From assembly GCA_004213885.1 (NCBI GenBank), contig SGYL01000010.1:1-62347 (forward strand): a DNA stretch of 62,347 nucleotides. The letters are read 5' to 3'. A program made the translations under genes and the position numbers. The stretch is from Alphaproteobacteria bacterium. GTDB taxonomy: Bacteria > Pseudomonadota > Alphaproteobacteria > Puniceispirillales > Marisalimonadaceae. The notes under the pieces are model-generated. The model was not told the origin of the DNA. It ran no database searches and saw only the letters and a program-made list of their open reading frames with translations. Every line of letters starts with the position of its first letter. Position 1 is the stretch's first letter. This document shows, one piece after another, positions 1 through 9,624 of the stretch.

Positions 1-1
1 A

Positions 2-490
2 AAAGATAAACAATTAGCTAATAGTTACCCATCTTTAGATTTAGATTTATATATAAAAAGCAGTGAATCTGATTCTAATTCCTCAGTTAACGATTATTCA
101 AGTTATGGAACAACGCTTACTTTCAAATCTTCACTATTTAGGAATAAATCTGAAACATCATTAATCTTAAGCTTAGATAATGATTATAATAGTGTTTTAG
201 AAGAAGAAAAAGAACTAACTAGAGTAAGTAAATTAAAAACTCTTTCTTTATATAACAATTATATAAATTCTGATTTTAGCGTCATTGCCGCTAATAAAGA
301 ATATAATGCATCTAAATTAGCTTTGGATGGTGTTAAAAAAGAAGAAGAGTTTGGATTAAGAACTTTATTAGATGTTTTAGATATAGAAGTTGATGTTATG
401 AATTCAGAAGTGCGATTATTAAAAAGTAAATCTGATCAATTGCTTAATAAGTACAAACTTTTGATAGATATTGGAAAACATAACTTTTAG
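2..490 (+). CDS. tolC: TolC-family outer-membrane efflux protein, C-terminal fragment
   Basis: An open frame runs from the window edge to TAG at 488-490, about 162 codons, with the start lying upstream of the window. The translation is helical and polar and ends in a TolC-like repeat tail: A-x3-L-A-L-D-G-V-x3-E-E-x-G-x-R-T-L-L-D-V-L-D, then a final helix ending L-L-I-D-I-G. In TolC proteins the motif G-x-R-T-x-L-D-V-L-D/N marks the last coiled-coil hairpin of the periplasmic tunnel, and the family forms outer-membrane exit ducts for type I secretion and drug efflux. The tail lacks the long C-terminal extension of E. coli TolC. valS starts 10 bases downstream, which matches the usual alphaproteobacterial order. 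The family call is firm; the specific partner pump is unknown. Confidence 0.8.
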   Translation, partial: KDKQLANSYPSLDLDLYIKSSESDSNSSVNDYSSYGTTLTFKSSLFRNKSETSLILSLDNDYNSVLEEEKELTRVSKLKTLSLYNNYINSDFSVIAANKEYNASKLALDGVKKEEEFGLRTLLDVLDIEVDVMNSEVRLLKSKSDQLLNKYKLLIDIGKHNF

Positions 491-500
491 GCAATATTTA

Positions 501-3128
501 ATGGATATATTTAATCATAAAGATTATGAAAAATTGTGGTATGATCGTTGGGTTGAAAAAGGTTGTTTTAAATCTGAGGTAAGTAGTAAAAAAGAACCAT
601 ATACAATAATGATGCCTCCACCAAATGTTACTGGTTCACTACATATTGGGCATGCATTAACTTTTACTCTTCAAGATATTTTAATTAGGTATTTTCGTAT
701 GAAAGGTCGTGATGTTCTTTGGCAACCAGGAACAGATCATGCTGGTATTGCGACCCAAATGGTTGTTGAAAGGCAATTAAATGAAAAAGGCATTGATAGA
801 AGAGACATTGGTAGAGATGAGTTTTTAAATAAAGTATGGGAATGGAAAGAGCATTCTGGAGGTCAAATTACTAATCAACTTAGGGCACTTGGAGCTTCTC
901 CAGATTGGGATAAAGAAAGATTTACTATGGATGATGGTTTGTCATCTGCAGTTAAAAAGGTTTTTGTAAAACTATTTAATGAAGGTTTAATTTATAAAGA
1001 TAAAAGGTTAGTAAATTGGGATACAAAATTGTTAACAGCTATTTCTGATTTGGAAGTAGAACAAAGAGAAATGAAAAGTAAATTTTGGTATATAAAATAT
1101 CCATTAGAAAATACAAAAAATTTTATTATTGTTGCAACTACTAGGCCAGAGACAATGTTAGGGGATGTAGCTGTTGCTGTTAACCCCAAAGACGAAAAAT
1201 ATAATCAATTTATTGGAAAAAATTTAATTTTGCCAATTTCAAATAGAAAAATACCTATAATTTCAGATGATTATACTGAAATTGAAAAAGGTACTGGTGC
1301 AGTAAAAATTACTCCTGCACATGATTTTAATGACTTTGAGGTTGGGAAGAGGCATGGTTTAAAAAATATAAATATATTTGACCAAAATGGATGTTTAAAT
1401 GAAAATGTACCACCTGAATTTGTAGGATTAGACAGATTTGTTGCAAGAGAAAAAATTATTGAATTATTGAAACAAAATAATTTAATTGAAAAGATAGAGA
1501 CAATTAATAACGTTGTTCCGCATGGTGATAGATCTGGAACAATTATTGAACCTTGGCTTATGGATCAATGGTATGTTAATGCAGAAGCATTGGCAAAACC
1601 CGCTTTAAATTCTGTTAAATCTGGTGAAACTAAATTTGTGCCGAAGAGTTGGGAAAATACTTTTTTTGATTGGATGGAAAACATTCAGCCCTGGTGTATA
1701 TCTAGGCAACTTTGGTGGGGCCATAGGATACCAGCTTGGTATGGGCCAGACAATAAAGTATTTGTTGCTGAAAACTCTAAAGACGCACAAAAATCTGCTG
1801 ATTTATTTTATGGAAAAAAAGTTTTTCTAAAACAAGATGAAGATGTTTTAGATACATGGTTTTCTTCTGCTTTATGGCCGTTTTCTACACTTAATTGGCC
1901 TGAAAAAAGTGATTTATTGGAAAAATATTACCCATCAGATGTCTTGGTAACAGGATTTGATATAATATTTTTCTGGGTAGCTAGAATGATGATGATGGGT
2001 ATTCATTTTATGAAAGGTGTATCTCCATTTAAAGAAGTTTACATCCATGCTTTGGTTAGAGATGAAAAAGGGCAAAAAATGTCCAAGTCAAAGGGTAATG
2101 TAATGGATCCTCTAGATTTATTAGAAAAATATAGCGCTGATTCTTTAAGGTTTACACTTTGTGCAATGGCTGCACAAGGTAGAGATATCAAATTATCCGA
2201 AGAAAGAATTATTGGCTACAGAAATTTTTCAACCAAAGTAATTAATGCATGTAAATTTTTGAAACTAAATGATTGCTATAATTTTCATGATATAGATCTT
2301 AGTGATATTAAATTACCAATTAATATTTGGATATTAAACAAACTTATTGATGTATATGATAATGTAGAGAAAGCCATGATTAATTACAAATTTAATGAGT
2401 ATTCTGATAGCATTTATAAATTTGTTTGGGGAGATTATTGTGATTGGTATTTAGAATTCTTAAAACCAGTTTTTAAGTCAAAAGTTTTAGAAGATATAAA
2501 TGAAGTTAAATATGTATCTTCATTTATAATGAAATCAATTTTGAAGTTATTGCATCCCATAAAACCATATTTAACAGAAGAATTAAATTTAAAGTTTTTT
2601 GATGATAGTGAAATGCTTATAAATTCAAGTTGGCCAAAAAAGTTTAAATTAGATGTTATAGATTTATCAATTGAACAGTTGATTGATATAATAACTGCAT
2701 TAAGAGCTTACAGAGTCAAAAATAAAGTTTCATTTAAAAACACTTTAAAGATTCATATCAAATCAAATAATTCGAAAAATATTAAATTAGTCAAAAAAAA
2801 TGAATTTTTACTTCAATATATCGGAAAATTAAATGAAATTATTTATGTAAATGACAATAAGTTTCTCGAAGATAATTTAGATTTTATTCAAACAGAAAAA
2901 TTTATTTTAGGGATCGAAAAACAATCTAATAATTTAGATGAAAATCAAATAAAACTTCTTATTGAACAGAGAAGTAAAGCTGAAGAAGATTTAACTAAAA
3001 TTGAGAAGCTGTTATCTAATGCGTCATTTTTAGATAAAGCACCTAAAAAGGTTATCATAAAAAATGAAAATTTAAAAAAACAATTTTTAACTAAAATTAA
3101 AGAAATAAATGAGATAATATCAAATTAA
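501..3128 (+). CDS. valS: valyl-tRNA synthetase
   Basis: Class Ia aminoacyl-tRNA synthetase that charges tRNA-Val in the cytoplasm. At 875 aa it has the normal bacterial length. The ATP-binding HIGH motif is at about residues 48-51 (P-N-V-T-G-S-L-H-I-G-H) and KMSKS is near 525. The editing domain shows A-T-T-R-P-E-T-M-L-G-D, and the C-terminal 65 residues form the coiled-coil arm typical of ValRS. I chose ATG 501 because the upstream TTG at 471 lies inside the TolC-like gene and would add ten residues absent from the family. The gene follows the tolC-like stop by 10 bases and is followed by ilvD after 13 bases, so all three may share a transcript. Confidence 0.97.
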   Translation: MDIFNHKDYEKLWYDRWVEKGCFKSEVSSKKEPYTIMMPPPNVTGSLHIGHALTFTLQDILIRYFRMKGRDVLWQPGTDHAGIATQMVVERQLNEKGIDRRDIGRDEFLNKVWEWKEHSGGQITNQLRALGASPDWDKERFTMDDGLSSAVKKVFVKLFNEGLIYKDKRLVNWDTKLLTAISDLEVEQREMKSKFWYIKYPLENTKNFIIVATTRPETMLGDVAVAVNPKDEKYNQFIGKNLILPISNRKIPIISDDYTEIEKGTGAVKITPAHDFNDFEVGKRHGLKNINIFDQNGCLNENVPPEFVGLDRFVAREKIIELLKQNNLIEKIETINNVVPHGDRSGTIIEPWLMDQWYVNAEALAKPALNSVKSGETKFVPKSWENTFFDWMENIQPWCISRQLWWGHRIPAWYGPDNKVFVAENSKDAQKSADLFYGKKVFLKQDEDVLDTWFSSALWPFSTLNWPEKSDLLEKYYPSDVLVTGFDIIFFWVARMMMMGIHFMKGVSPFKEVYIHALVRDEKGQKMSKSKGNVMDPLDLLEKYSADSLRFTLCAMAAQGRDIKLSEERIIGYRNFSTKVINACKFLKLNDCYNFHDIDLSDIKLPINIWILNKLIDVYDNVEKAMINYKFNEYSDSIYKFVWGDYCDWYLEFLKPVFKSKVLEDINEVKYVSSFIMKSILKLLHPIKPYLTEELNLKFFDDSEMLINSSWPKKFKLDVIDLSIEQLIDIITALRAYRVKNKVSFKNTLKIHIKSNNSKNIKLVKKNEFLLQYIGKLNEIIYVNDNKFLEDNLDFIQTEKFILGIEKQSNNLDENQIKLLIEQRSKAEEDLTKIEKLLSNASFLDKAPKKVIIKNENLKKQFLTKIKEINEIISN

Positions 3129-3141
3129 ATTGGAGTGCATC

Positions 3142-4989
3142 ATGAAAAAAAATAAATCAGTTTTAATAGATAAAAATCCTGGAAGAAACGCTCAAACATT
3201 TGGAATTGCAAGAGAATTAGGAACTAACCTTGATTATATTCATAACCCATCTGTTGGTGTAATCGGAAATGGTGGAGACTCACAATGTTATTTAGGAGTA
3301 AAACTAAAAGTTGATACAATTCACGATGCTCTTAAAAATAGAATTGATGAAAAAAATAGTGACTTCAAAATGCGGCTTGTTGCTCCAGAGTTTACAATCG
3401 CAACATCAGACGGAATGAGAAATGGAACACGTGAAATGCGATATTCTCTTATTGGTCGAGAAGTTACTAATGATGCTATTTGCGAACATTTAAGTGCTAG
3501 TGGTTTAGAAGGAACGATTGCTGTAGTTGCATGTGACAAACCTCCTGTCGGTACTTTGTCGGCTTTGTTAGAGCATAACAGGCCTGCAATTATAATGTCA
3601 GATGGAACTATCAGACCAGGAACTGATTCCATAACAAAAGAACCTTTAGATATCATATCAAGTTTTCAATTAGCAGGAAGTGACGATGAAGACTTAAAAT
3701 GTAGGATTGCTATAGAATCTTGTCCTGGATATGGTAGTTGTGGAGGTATGTTCACCTACAATACTATGCAGACATTCATAGCTGTAGTTGGCATGCAACC
3801 TCTCCATATGGTTTCACCAGCTTCTGATGACTCTAGAAGGTTAAAAACCTTTCCAAATGAATTAGTAGATCTTCTTGTTAATATGATCAAAAAGGATATT
3901 AAGCCACGTGATTTAGTAACTAGAGAATCTATAAGAAATGCAATGATTGTTTCAATGGCAGTAGGTGGTTCAACAAATGTTTTACTTCATGCCCCTGAAA
4001 TTGCAAGATCAGCAGGATATTCTGACTTTGAAAGAGACATCATGAATATGAAAGAGTTTAATGATTTATCTCAAAATATTGTTCCAGTAGTTATAGATGC
4101 AAGGCCCTTTGGTAAATACTCTATGGTTGATATTGATGAAAAAGGTGGGATACAGGTAATAATTAAAAACTTATTGGATTCTGGCTTGTTAAATGGCGAT
4201 ACTTTAACTTGTACAGGTGAAACGCTAAATGAACAAGTACTAAGTTTAAATCCAGATAGCCCTGACAATGAAGTAATATATCATGTTAAGAGACCATTCA
4301 AAAAAACTGGTGGATTAAGACTTCTTGGTGGAAATTTGTCACCCGAAAATACAGCTATACTTAAATTAGCTGGTGTTGAAAGAGGGCTTGAAAATAACAT
4401 CTTCAAAGGGACAGCAAGAATATTTAATGGTGAGAAAAAACTGTTAGAAAAATTAGATAATAATCCCGATTTTTTTAATGACTTAGATATGATTATTGTA
4501 AGATATGAAGGACCTGTAGGTGCGCCTGGCATGCCCGAAATGTTGGATCCAACCTCTAGAATAACTACCTTATGTAGAGAAAGAGATATAACATTAGCTT
4601 TAATGACAGATGCTAGATTTTCTGGTGGTTCTGTTGGTTTAGTTATTGGTCATGTTGGTCCTGAAGCTGCTTTAGGTGGACCAATTGCTTTAGTTGAAGA
4701 GGGTGACACAATTGAAGCAAATTTGAATACAAATGAACTTAATTGTGTTGAACTTCAAGATAAAGAAATATTTTTATCTAGAGAAAAAAAATGGAAAGAT
4801 GAAGTTGAGAAAAATGGTGGAATTCATCCTTTAGTTGGAGAAGTAGATACTCGTTTATTAGCTAGAATGAGAAATTTAGCAGTATCAGCTGTTTATGGCG
4901 CTGGAATGCACCCTAATGGTAAAGTTTGGGTTCATAATCCAAGGAAAAGTGGTCCTAATGCATTTAAACCAAAAAATAAATATTTGTAG
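3142..4989 (+). CDS. ilvD: dihydroxy-acid dehydratase (IlvD/Edd family, divergent subtype)
   Basis: Fe-S dehydratase of 615 aa. The likely reaction is 2,3-dihydroxy-acid to 2-keto acid in valine, leucine and isoleucine synthesis. Start ATG 3142 follows GGAG by six bases; a TTG at 3130 is less likely. The three expected cluster cysteines are visible: G-G-D-S-Q-C near residue 46, A-C-D-K near 130, and S-C-P-G-Y-G-S-C-G-G near 197. The C-terminal G-A-P-G-M-P-E-M and D-A-R-F-S-G-G signatures are present. Odd points are CDKPPVG instead of the usual CDK-x-x-P-G and GDSQC instead of the usual P-C-N-x-H context. IlvD paralogues that dehydrate sugar acids share this fold, so substrate is less certain than family. 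No other branched-chain gene is adjacent. Confidence 0.85.
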   Translation: MKKNKSVLIDKNPGRNAQTFGIARELGTNLDYIHNPSVGVIGNGGDSQCYLGVKLKVDTIHDALKNRIDEKNSDFKMRLVAPEFTIATSDGMRNGTREMRYSLIGREVTNDAICEHLSASGLEGTIAVVACDKPPVGTLSALLEHNRPAIIMSDGTIRPGTDSITKEPLDIISSFQLAGSDDEDLKCRIAIESCPGYGSCGGMFTYNTMQTFIAVVGMQPLHMVSPASDDSRRLKTFPNELVDLLVNMIKKDIKPRDLVTRESIRNAMIVSMAVGGSTNVLLHAPEIARSAGYSDFERDIMNMKEFNDLSQNIVPVVIDARPFGKYSMVDIDEKGGIQVIIKNLLDSGLLNGDTLTCTGETLNEQVLSLNPDSPDNEVIYHVKRPFKKTGGLRLLGGNLSPENTAILKLAGVERGLENNIFKGTARIFNGEKKLLEKLDNNPDFFNDLDMIIVRYEGPVGAPGMPEMLDPTSRITTLCRERDITLALMTDARFSGGSVGLVIGHVGPEAALGGPIALVEEGDTIEANLNTNELNCVELQDKEIFLSREKKWKDEVEKNGGIHPLVGEVDTRLLARMRNLAVSAVYGAGMHPNGKVWVHNPRKSGPNAFKPKNKYL

Positions 4990-4997
4990 CTTAAATA

Positions 4998-5753
4998 TCA
5001 TAATTCGACCCATATTGGTGTATGGTCACTAGGTTTAGTTTGTCCTCTAACATCTTTGTGTATACCTGAATTTTTTAATTCGTCTATAACATTTGATGTT
5101 AATAATATTAGATCAATTCTAATACCGTTATCTTTCTGCCAAGCACCACTTTGATAATCCCAATAACTAAATGCTTTTTTTAAATTGTTTTTTGCTCTAA
5201 AGGAATCATGAAAACCTAGGTGTAAAATCTGTCTTAATTTTTTTTTAACTTCTATTGTAAACAAAGCATCATCAGTCCAATCATCCTCATTATGACAATC
5301 ACGGTTTGATTGAATTATATTGAAATCCCCTCCAATAACGATTTTTTTATTGGTTTTAATTAGTGTTTTGCAATAGGAATAAAAATTTTCTAACCAATTT
5401 AACTTATAAGTGTATTTTTCAGTATTTACTGGATTTCCATTAGGTACATAAACACAAATTATTTTATAATCTAAGATATCTACTTCTAAAAATCTAGCTT
5501 GAGTATCTTCAAAAAAACTAAATTTTGGACTAGTCATTTCAAATTTACTTAAGACAGCAACACCATTATAAGATTTTTGACAATTTGCATAGATATTATA
5601 TCCAAGATCTTCAAAAGTTTTGTACGGAAAATTTTCTTCAACTGATTTTAATTCCTGTAATAGAATTACATCTATTTGGTGATTATTAAGATAATCAATT
5701 AAGTTATTTATTCTTGCATTGATAGAATTGACATTAAAACTGGATATATACAT
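4998..5753 (-). CDS. xthA: exodeoxyribonuclease III (AP endonuclease family)
   Basis: Protein of 251 aa in the endonuclease/exonuclease/phosphatase superfamily, which nicks DNA at abasic sites and removes 3' blocking groups in base-excision repair. Visible motifs are S-F-N-V-N-S at the N-terminus, the metal-ligand L-L-Q-E-L-K near residue 38, G-G-D-F-N-I near 142, and the catalytic S-D-H-T-P-I at the C-terminus. Length is normal for XthA. It is the second gene of a two-gene minus-strand unit, six bases after erpA, and is convergent with ilvD with only eight bases between the stops. The ExoA/XthA subtype is assigned from motifs only. Confidence 0.93.
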   Translation of the reverse strand: MYISSFNVNSINARINNLIDYLNNHQIDVILLQELKSVEENFPYKTFEDLGYNIYANCQKSYNGVAVLSKFEMTSPKFSFFEDTQARFLEVDILDYKIICVYVPNGNPVNTEKYTYKLNWLENFYSYCKTLIKTNKKIVIGGDFNIIQSNRDCHNEDDWTDDALFTIEVKKKLRQILHLGFHDSFRAKNNLKKAFSYWDYQSGAWQKDNGIRIDLILLTSNVIDELKNSGIHKDVRGQTKPSDHTPIWVEL

Positions 5754-5759
5754 TTTAAA

Positions 5760-6086
5760 TCAAATAGAAAAACTAGTGCCACATCCACAACTTGCAGTTG
5801 AATTAGGATTTTCAATTTTGAAAAAAGAACCACCTAATTCTTGAACAAAATCTAAACTACCTTCTTTAATGAATTCAATTGATGTTTTATCAATTAAATA
5901 ATTTACATCAAAATCACAAAACGTAATGTCGTCATTATTTATTTCTTTTGCAAAAGAAAAATCATATTGAAATCCTGAACATCCACCACCAAGAACTGAA
6001 ATACGAAATAAAGAGCCAATTTCTTCGTTTTTTTGGAGCTCTTTAATTCTAGTAGCTGCATTTTTTGTGAGTTTAAAATTATTCAT
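5760..6086 (-). CDS. erpA: iron-sulfur cluster insertion protein (HesB/ErpA/IscA family)
   Basis: A-type carrier of 108 aa that passes Fe-S clusters to apoproteins. The three conserved cysteines are visible: one in G-G-G-C-S-G-F-Q-Y near residue 36 and two in the terminal C-G-C-G-T-S-F. The E-F-x-x-E-G-S-L-D-F region matches the family. It starts the minus-strand erpA-xthA pair. In many alphaproteobacteria erpA sits beside dgt, as here, divergent across a 57-bp gap that must hold both promoters. ErpA versus IscA cannot be separated by motif alone; the dgt/xthA context favours ErpA. Confidence 0.9.
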   Translation of the reverse strand: MNNFKLTKNAATRIKELQKNEEIGSLFRISVLGGGCSGFQYDFSFAKEINNDDITFCDFDVNYLIDKTSIEFIKEGSLDFVQELGGSFFKIENPNSTASCGCGTSFSI

Positions 6087-6143
6087 ATGATATTATACTT
6101 AATGCATATATATTTATAAACAACTTTACACCAGATTTATTTT

Positions 6144-7319
6144 ATGAACAAGAAATATGAAGACCGGCAACTTTCTAATATCGCTTCTCATGGGAATTAT
6201 AGCAAAGGAAGAAAATATAAAGACAGTAAGCTTCAATTTAATAGAACAGAATATCAAAGAGATAGAGACAGAATTTTATATAGCGATGCATTTAAAAGAC
6301 TTAAACACAAAACTCAAGTCTTCTTTAACACCAAAAATGATCATGTCAGAACTAGATTAACACATACTTTAGAGGTCGCGCAATTAGCAAGGTCTGTTTC
6401 ACGTTATTTAAATTTGAATGATGATCTAGCAGAGGCAATTTCTTTAGCCCATGACCTTGGTCATCCACCATTTGGTCATGCAGGAGAGGATGTTTTAAAT
6501 GATTTAATGAAAAATTATGGAGGATTTAACCATAATTTACATACATTAAAAATTGTGACCAAAATTGAAAAAAAATATTTAAACTTTGATGGTTTAAATT
6601 TAACTTATGAAACTTTGGATGGAATTATTAAACATAATGGTCCATTTAAATCAATGAGTAATGTTCCAAAGTTAATTAAATCTCTAGAAAAAGATTTTAA
6701 TTTTGAAATTAATAAATATTCCTCATTAGAAGGGCAAATTGCCAATATTTGTGATGATATTGCTTATGTTTCGCATGATTTAGAAGATGGTTTAAGATCA
6801 AAAATTATTAAAGTAAGAGATTTAATTAATTTACCAATAATTGATATTTTTTTACAAAAATTTAAAAATAATAAAATTAATGATGATAAACTTTTAATTT
6901 ATTATTTAACAAATAATCTATCCAATTATTTTATTAATGATTTGGTTGAGAATTCAAAGTTTAATATTATTAAAAATGAAATTAAAACTATTGATGATGT
7001 TATTAATTATGGTAAACAAATAATTGAAATGAAATCTAATACATATAAAGAACTTCTCTCAATAAAAAAATTTTTATTTCAAAATATGTATAGTAATAAA
7101 GAAATTTTGAAACAGTACTCACTAATTGACAAAAAATTTAGATTTTTGTTTGATATGTATACTAATAATCCAAAAATGCTTCCTTTAAAGTGGCAAACTT
7201 CAGATTATAAAACAAAAAAAAATGTAACAGATGCAATTATAGCTACAGATGTTTGTGATTATATTGCAAGTATGACTGACAGTTATTTCGAAATGAAATC
7301 AAATGATTTAAGATCATAA
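6144..7319 (+). CDS. dgt: deoxyguanosinetriphosphate triphosphohydrolase-like protein
   Basis: HD-superfamily phosphohydrolase of 391 aa. Dgt enzymes split dGTP or other dNTPs to nucleoside and tripolyphosphate, affecting dNTP pools. The metal-binding HD site is clear: R-L-T-H-T-L-E-V-A near residue 73, H-D-L-G-H-P-P-F-G-H near 103, and a downstream D-D-I-A-Y-V-S-H-D. The N-terminal D-R-D-R-I-L-Y-S-D-A-F-K-R-L-K-H-K-T-Q is characteristic of the type 2 subfamily. It opens the long plus-strand operon that continues with argS six bases later. The middle third is unusually rich in Asn, Lys and Ile, as expected from the A+T bias. Confidence 0.93.
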   Translation: MNKKYEDRQLSNIASHGNYSKGRKYKDSKLQFNRTEYQRDRDRILYSDAFKRLKHKTQVFFNTKNDHVRTRLTHTLEVAQLARSVSRYLNLNDDLAEAISLAHDLGHPPFGHAGEDVLNDLMKNYGGFNHNLHTLKIVTKIEKKYLNFDGLNLTYETLDGIIKHNGPFKSMSNVPKLIKSLEKDFNFEINKYSSLEGQIANICDDIAYVSHDLEDGLRSKIIKVRDLINLPIIDIFLQKFKNNKINDDKLLIYYLTNNLSNYFINDLVENSKFNIIKNEIKTIDDVINYGKQIIEMKSNTYKELLSIKKFLFQNMYSNKEILKQYSLIDKKFRFLFDMYTNNPKMLPLKWQTSDYKTKKNVTDAIIATDVCDYIASMTDSYFEMKSNDLRS

Positions 7320-7325
7320 TAAATT

Positions 7326-9062
7326 ATGAATATATTTAACACTTATTTACAATATATAAATGAGACAATTCTTATTTTGTTAGAAGATAATAATATTGTT
7401 TTAGAGAATGATAATTTGTTAGAAAAAATTGTAGTTGAAGTCCCAAAGGACAAAAAATTTGGTGATTTGTCAACTAATGCAGCTTTAGTTTTATCTTCTA
7501 CGTTTAAAACCAAACCACTTGATGTTGCTAAAAAATTAAAATTAAAATTTGAAAATCACCATGATTTCTGTGATGTTTGCATTGCAAATCCTGGTTTTAT
7601 AAATTTTACTTTACAAGAAGATGTATGGCAAAAATTATTATTTAATTTACTGGAAACTGGCGAATGGAAGTATGAACAATTTGGTAAAAATAATAACTTA
7701 AACTTAGAGTTTGTGTCTGCTAATCCTACAGGACCTTTACATGCAGGTCATGCGAGAGGTGCTGTGGTAGGGGATTGTTTGGCAAGAATACTTAAATTAG
7801 TAGGTTTTAATGTTACTCGTGAATACTATATAAATGACGCCGGCAATCAAATTGATGTTTTAATTAAATCCGTTCAGTTGAGGTATTTAGAACAATTATC
7901 TGGGATAAATGCAAATATTCCTGAAAACTTTTATCCTGGTGCTTACTTAATTAGGATCGCTAAGAAAATAAAAAATCAATATGATGATACTTTAGAAAAA
8001 TTAGATTACGAAAATTTTTTTTTAAAGGTTAATCAACTCGTAATTAATGAGATTTTAAATTTAATAAAAAAAGATTTATTAAATCTTGGAGTTGAAATGG
8101 ACATCTTTAGTAGTGAAAAGTCAATAATTGAAAAAGGATTTTTAGATAAAGTTTTAAATATTTTAAAAGATAATAAATTAATTTATGAGGGAATATTAGA
8201 AAAGCCAAAAGGTAAAGCTGATCTTGATGAATGGGAACCAAGACCACAACTTTTATTTAAGTCTTCTTTATTTGGAGACGATAGTGATCGTGCATTAAAA
8301 AAATCAGATGGTTCTTGGACATATTTTGCAAATGATATGGCTTATCATTTATATAAAATAGAAAAAACTAAAGGAAATTTAATTAATGTTCTAGGTGCAG
8401 ATCATTTAGGTTATTTAAAAAGAATTGAAAGTGCAGTAAAAGCATTATCTTCAAATAAAATAAAACTTGTAAATAAAGTTTGCGCAATTGTTCATCTTAT
8501 GAATGATGATAAAAAAATAAAGATGAGCAAAAGAAGTGGTAATTTTATAATGTTATCTGACCTAGTTAATGATTTAGGAAAAGATGTAATTAGATTTATC
8601 ATGTTAACTAGAAAAAATGAACAGGTTTTAGAATTTGACTTTAAAAAAGCATTGGCTCAAAATAAAGATAACCCAGTCTTTTATGTTCACTATGCTTATG
8701 CAAGATGTAAATCAATAGTTAAAAACTCTAATATATTTGATCAAAAATTTTCTTTTGAAGAAATTAAAATGTTAAAAGATAATAATGAATTATCTGTAAT
8801 CAAACTAATTTCGCAATGGCCAAGAGTTGTAGAATTGTCAGCTAAACATATGGAGCCACATCGTATTTGTTATTACTTAATAGAATTGGCATCTGAATTT
8901 CATTCATTATGGAACAAAGGTAAAGTTGATGAAAATTTAAAATTCATTCATATAGATGATACATTTATTACAAAATCAAAATTAGCTTTAATTAATTCTA
9001 TAATGTTAACAATAAAAAGCGGTTTAAATATTTTATCTATCAATCCTATGGAAGAGATGTAA
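7326..9062 (+). CDS. argS: arginyl-tRNA synthetase
   Basis: Class Ia synthetase of 578 aa that charges tRNA-Arg. The HIGH-type motif S-A-N-P-T-G-P-L-H-A-G-H-A-R is near residue 130, and a KMSKR loop (K-M-S-K-R-S-G) is near 398. The N-terminal Arg-specific additional domain and the C-terminal anticodon-binding helical domain are both in place. It sits between dgt and a SPOR-domain gene, the conserved alphaproteobacterial order. Start ATG 7326 follows the dgt stop by six bases. Confidence 0.97.
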   Translation: MNIFNTYLQYINETILILLEDNNIVLENDNLLEKIVVEVPKDKKFGDLSTNAALVLSSTFKTKPLDVAKKLKLKFENHHDFCDVCIANPGFINFTLQEDVWQKLLFNLLETGEWKYEQFGKNNNLNLEFVSANPTGPLHAGHARGAVVGDCLARILKLVGFNVTREYYINDAGNQIDVLIKSVQLRYLEQLSGINANIPENFYPGAYLIRIAKKIKNQYDDTLEKLDYENFFLKVNQLVINEILNLIKKDLLNLGVEMDIFSSEKSIIEKGFLDKVLNILKDNKLIYEGILEKPKGKADLDEWEPRPQLLFKSSLFGDDSDRALKKSDGSWTYFANDMAYHLYKIEKTKGNLINVLGADHLGYLKRIESAVKALSSNKIKLVNKVCAIVHLMNDDKKIKMSKRSGNFIMLSDLVNDLGKDVIRFIMLTRKNEQVLEFDFKKALAQNKDNPVFYVHYAYARCKSIVKNSNIFDQKFSFEEIKMLKDNNELSVIKLISQWPRVVELSAKHMEPHRICYYLIELASEFHSLWNKGKVDENLKFIHIDDTFITKSKLALINSIMLTIKSGLNILSINPMEEM

Positions 9063-9063
9063 A

Positions 9064-9624
9064 TTGTATAGAATTTACTTTTATCTTTTTGTAAGTATTA
9101 ATTTTTTGGCAATGACTTGCTTGTTTATAGTAACCTTTGTAAATATAATTTTCATAAGAGAAGAATTTGTTGAAATCCCAGAAATTAAATCAAGTAATAA
9201 TGAAAATTTTATTATCCCAAATGAAGTAAAAAATAACGACTATAATTTTAAAATTCTAAATCATGGTAATGATAATATCTCAGAAAACATAGATTCAAAA
9301 AATATTGTTGATAAAAAAAATAAAGATAATATAGATAAAAATTTATTAGATAAAAAAAATAATTCAGAAAAGGTAATTAAAAAGTTTATAGTTCAATTAG
9401 GTGTATTTAAAAATAAAAAGAATGCAGATAAACAATTGTTAATTGTTAACAAACATAAAGCGCCCCAATTTAAAGAAGTTGAAATAAAATTATTTAAAAC
9501 AAAAAATAAAAATAATTCACTTTATACCATTGAAACTAAAGCAATTACAAAAATAAATGCTATAAATTTATGTAATGTTTTTAAAAACAAAAAAATAAAT
9601 TGTCTTATAAAAATAAGAAAATAA
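9064..9624 (+). CDS. SPOR-domain membrane protein
   Basis: Small protein of about 186 aa with an N-terminal membrane segment at about residues 4-30, a low-complexity linker rich in Asn, Lys and Asp (about 38-105), and a C-terminal SPOR fold beginning K-K-F-I-V-Q-L-G-V-F near residue 107. SPOR domains bind septal peptidoglycan lacking stem peptides and recruit proteins to the division site. The start is taken as TTG 9064, one base after the argS stop; the next in-frame ATG at 9112 would cut into the membrane segment. The scpA ATG follows its stop directly. In related genomes nagZ lies between this gene and scpA; here it is missing. The family call rests on position plus the SPOR-like tail. Confidence 0.75.
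   Translation: MYRIYFYLFVSINFLAMTCLFIVTFVNIIFIREEFVEIPEIKSSNNENFIIPNEVKNNDYNFKILNHGNDNISENIDSKNIVDKKNKDNIDKNLLDKKNNSEKVIKKFIVQLGVFKNKKNADKQLLIVNKHKAPQFKEVEIKLFKTKNKNNSLYTIETKAITKINAINLCNVFKNKKINCLIKIRK

Noticed and set aside
471-501. TTG at 471 as the valS start
   Set aside because: It lies inside the TolC-like frame and adds residues the family lacks; ATG 501 fits better.
1605-1830. Long open frames on both strands inside valS
   Set aside because: Shadows of the real coding frame; composition not protein-like and they conflict with clear synthetase motifs. The same applies to the other frames nested in real genes, such as 42258-42514 opposite the ZnuA His loop.
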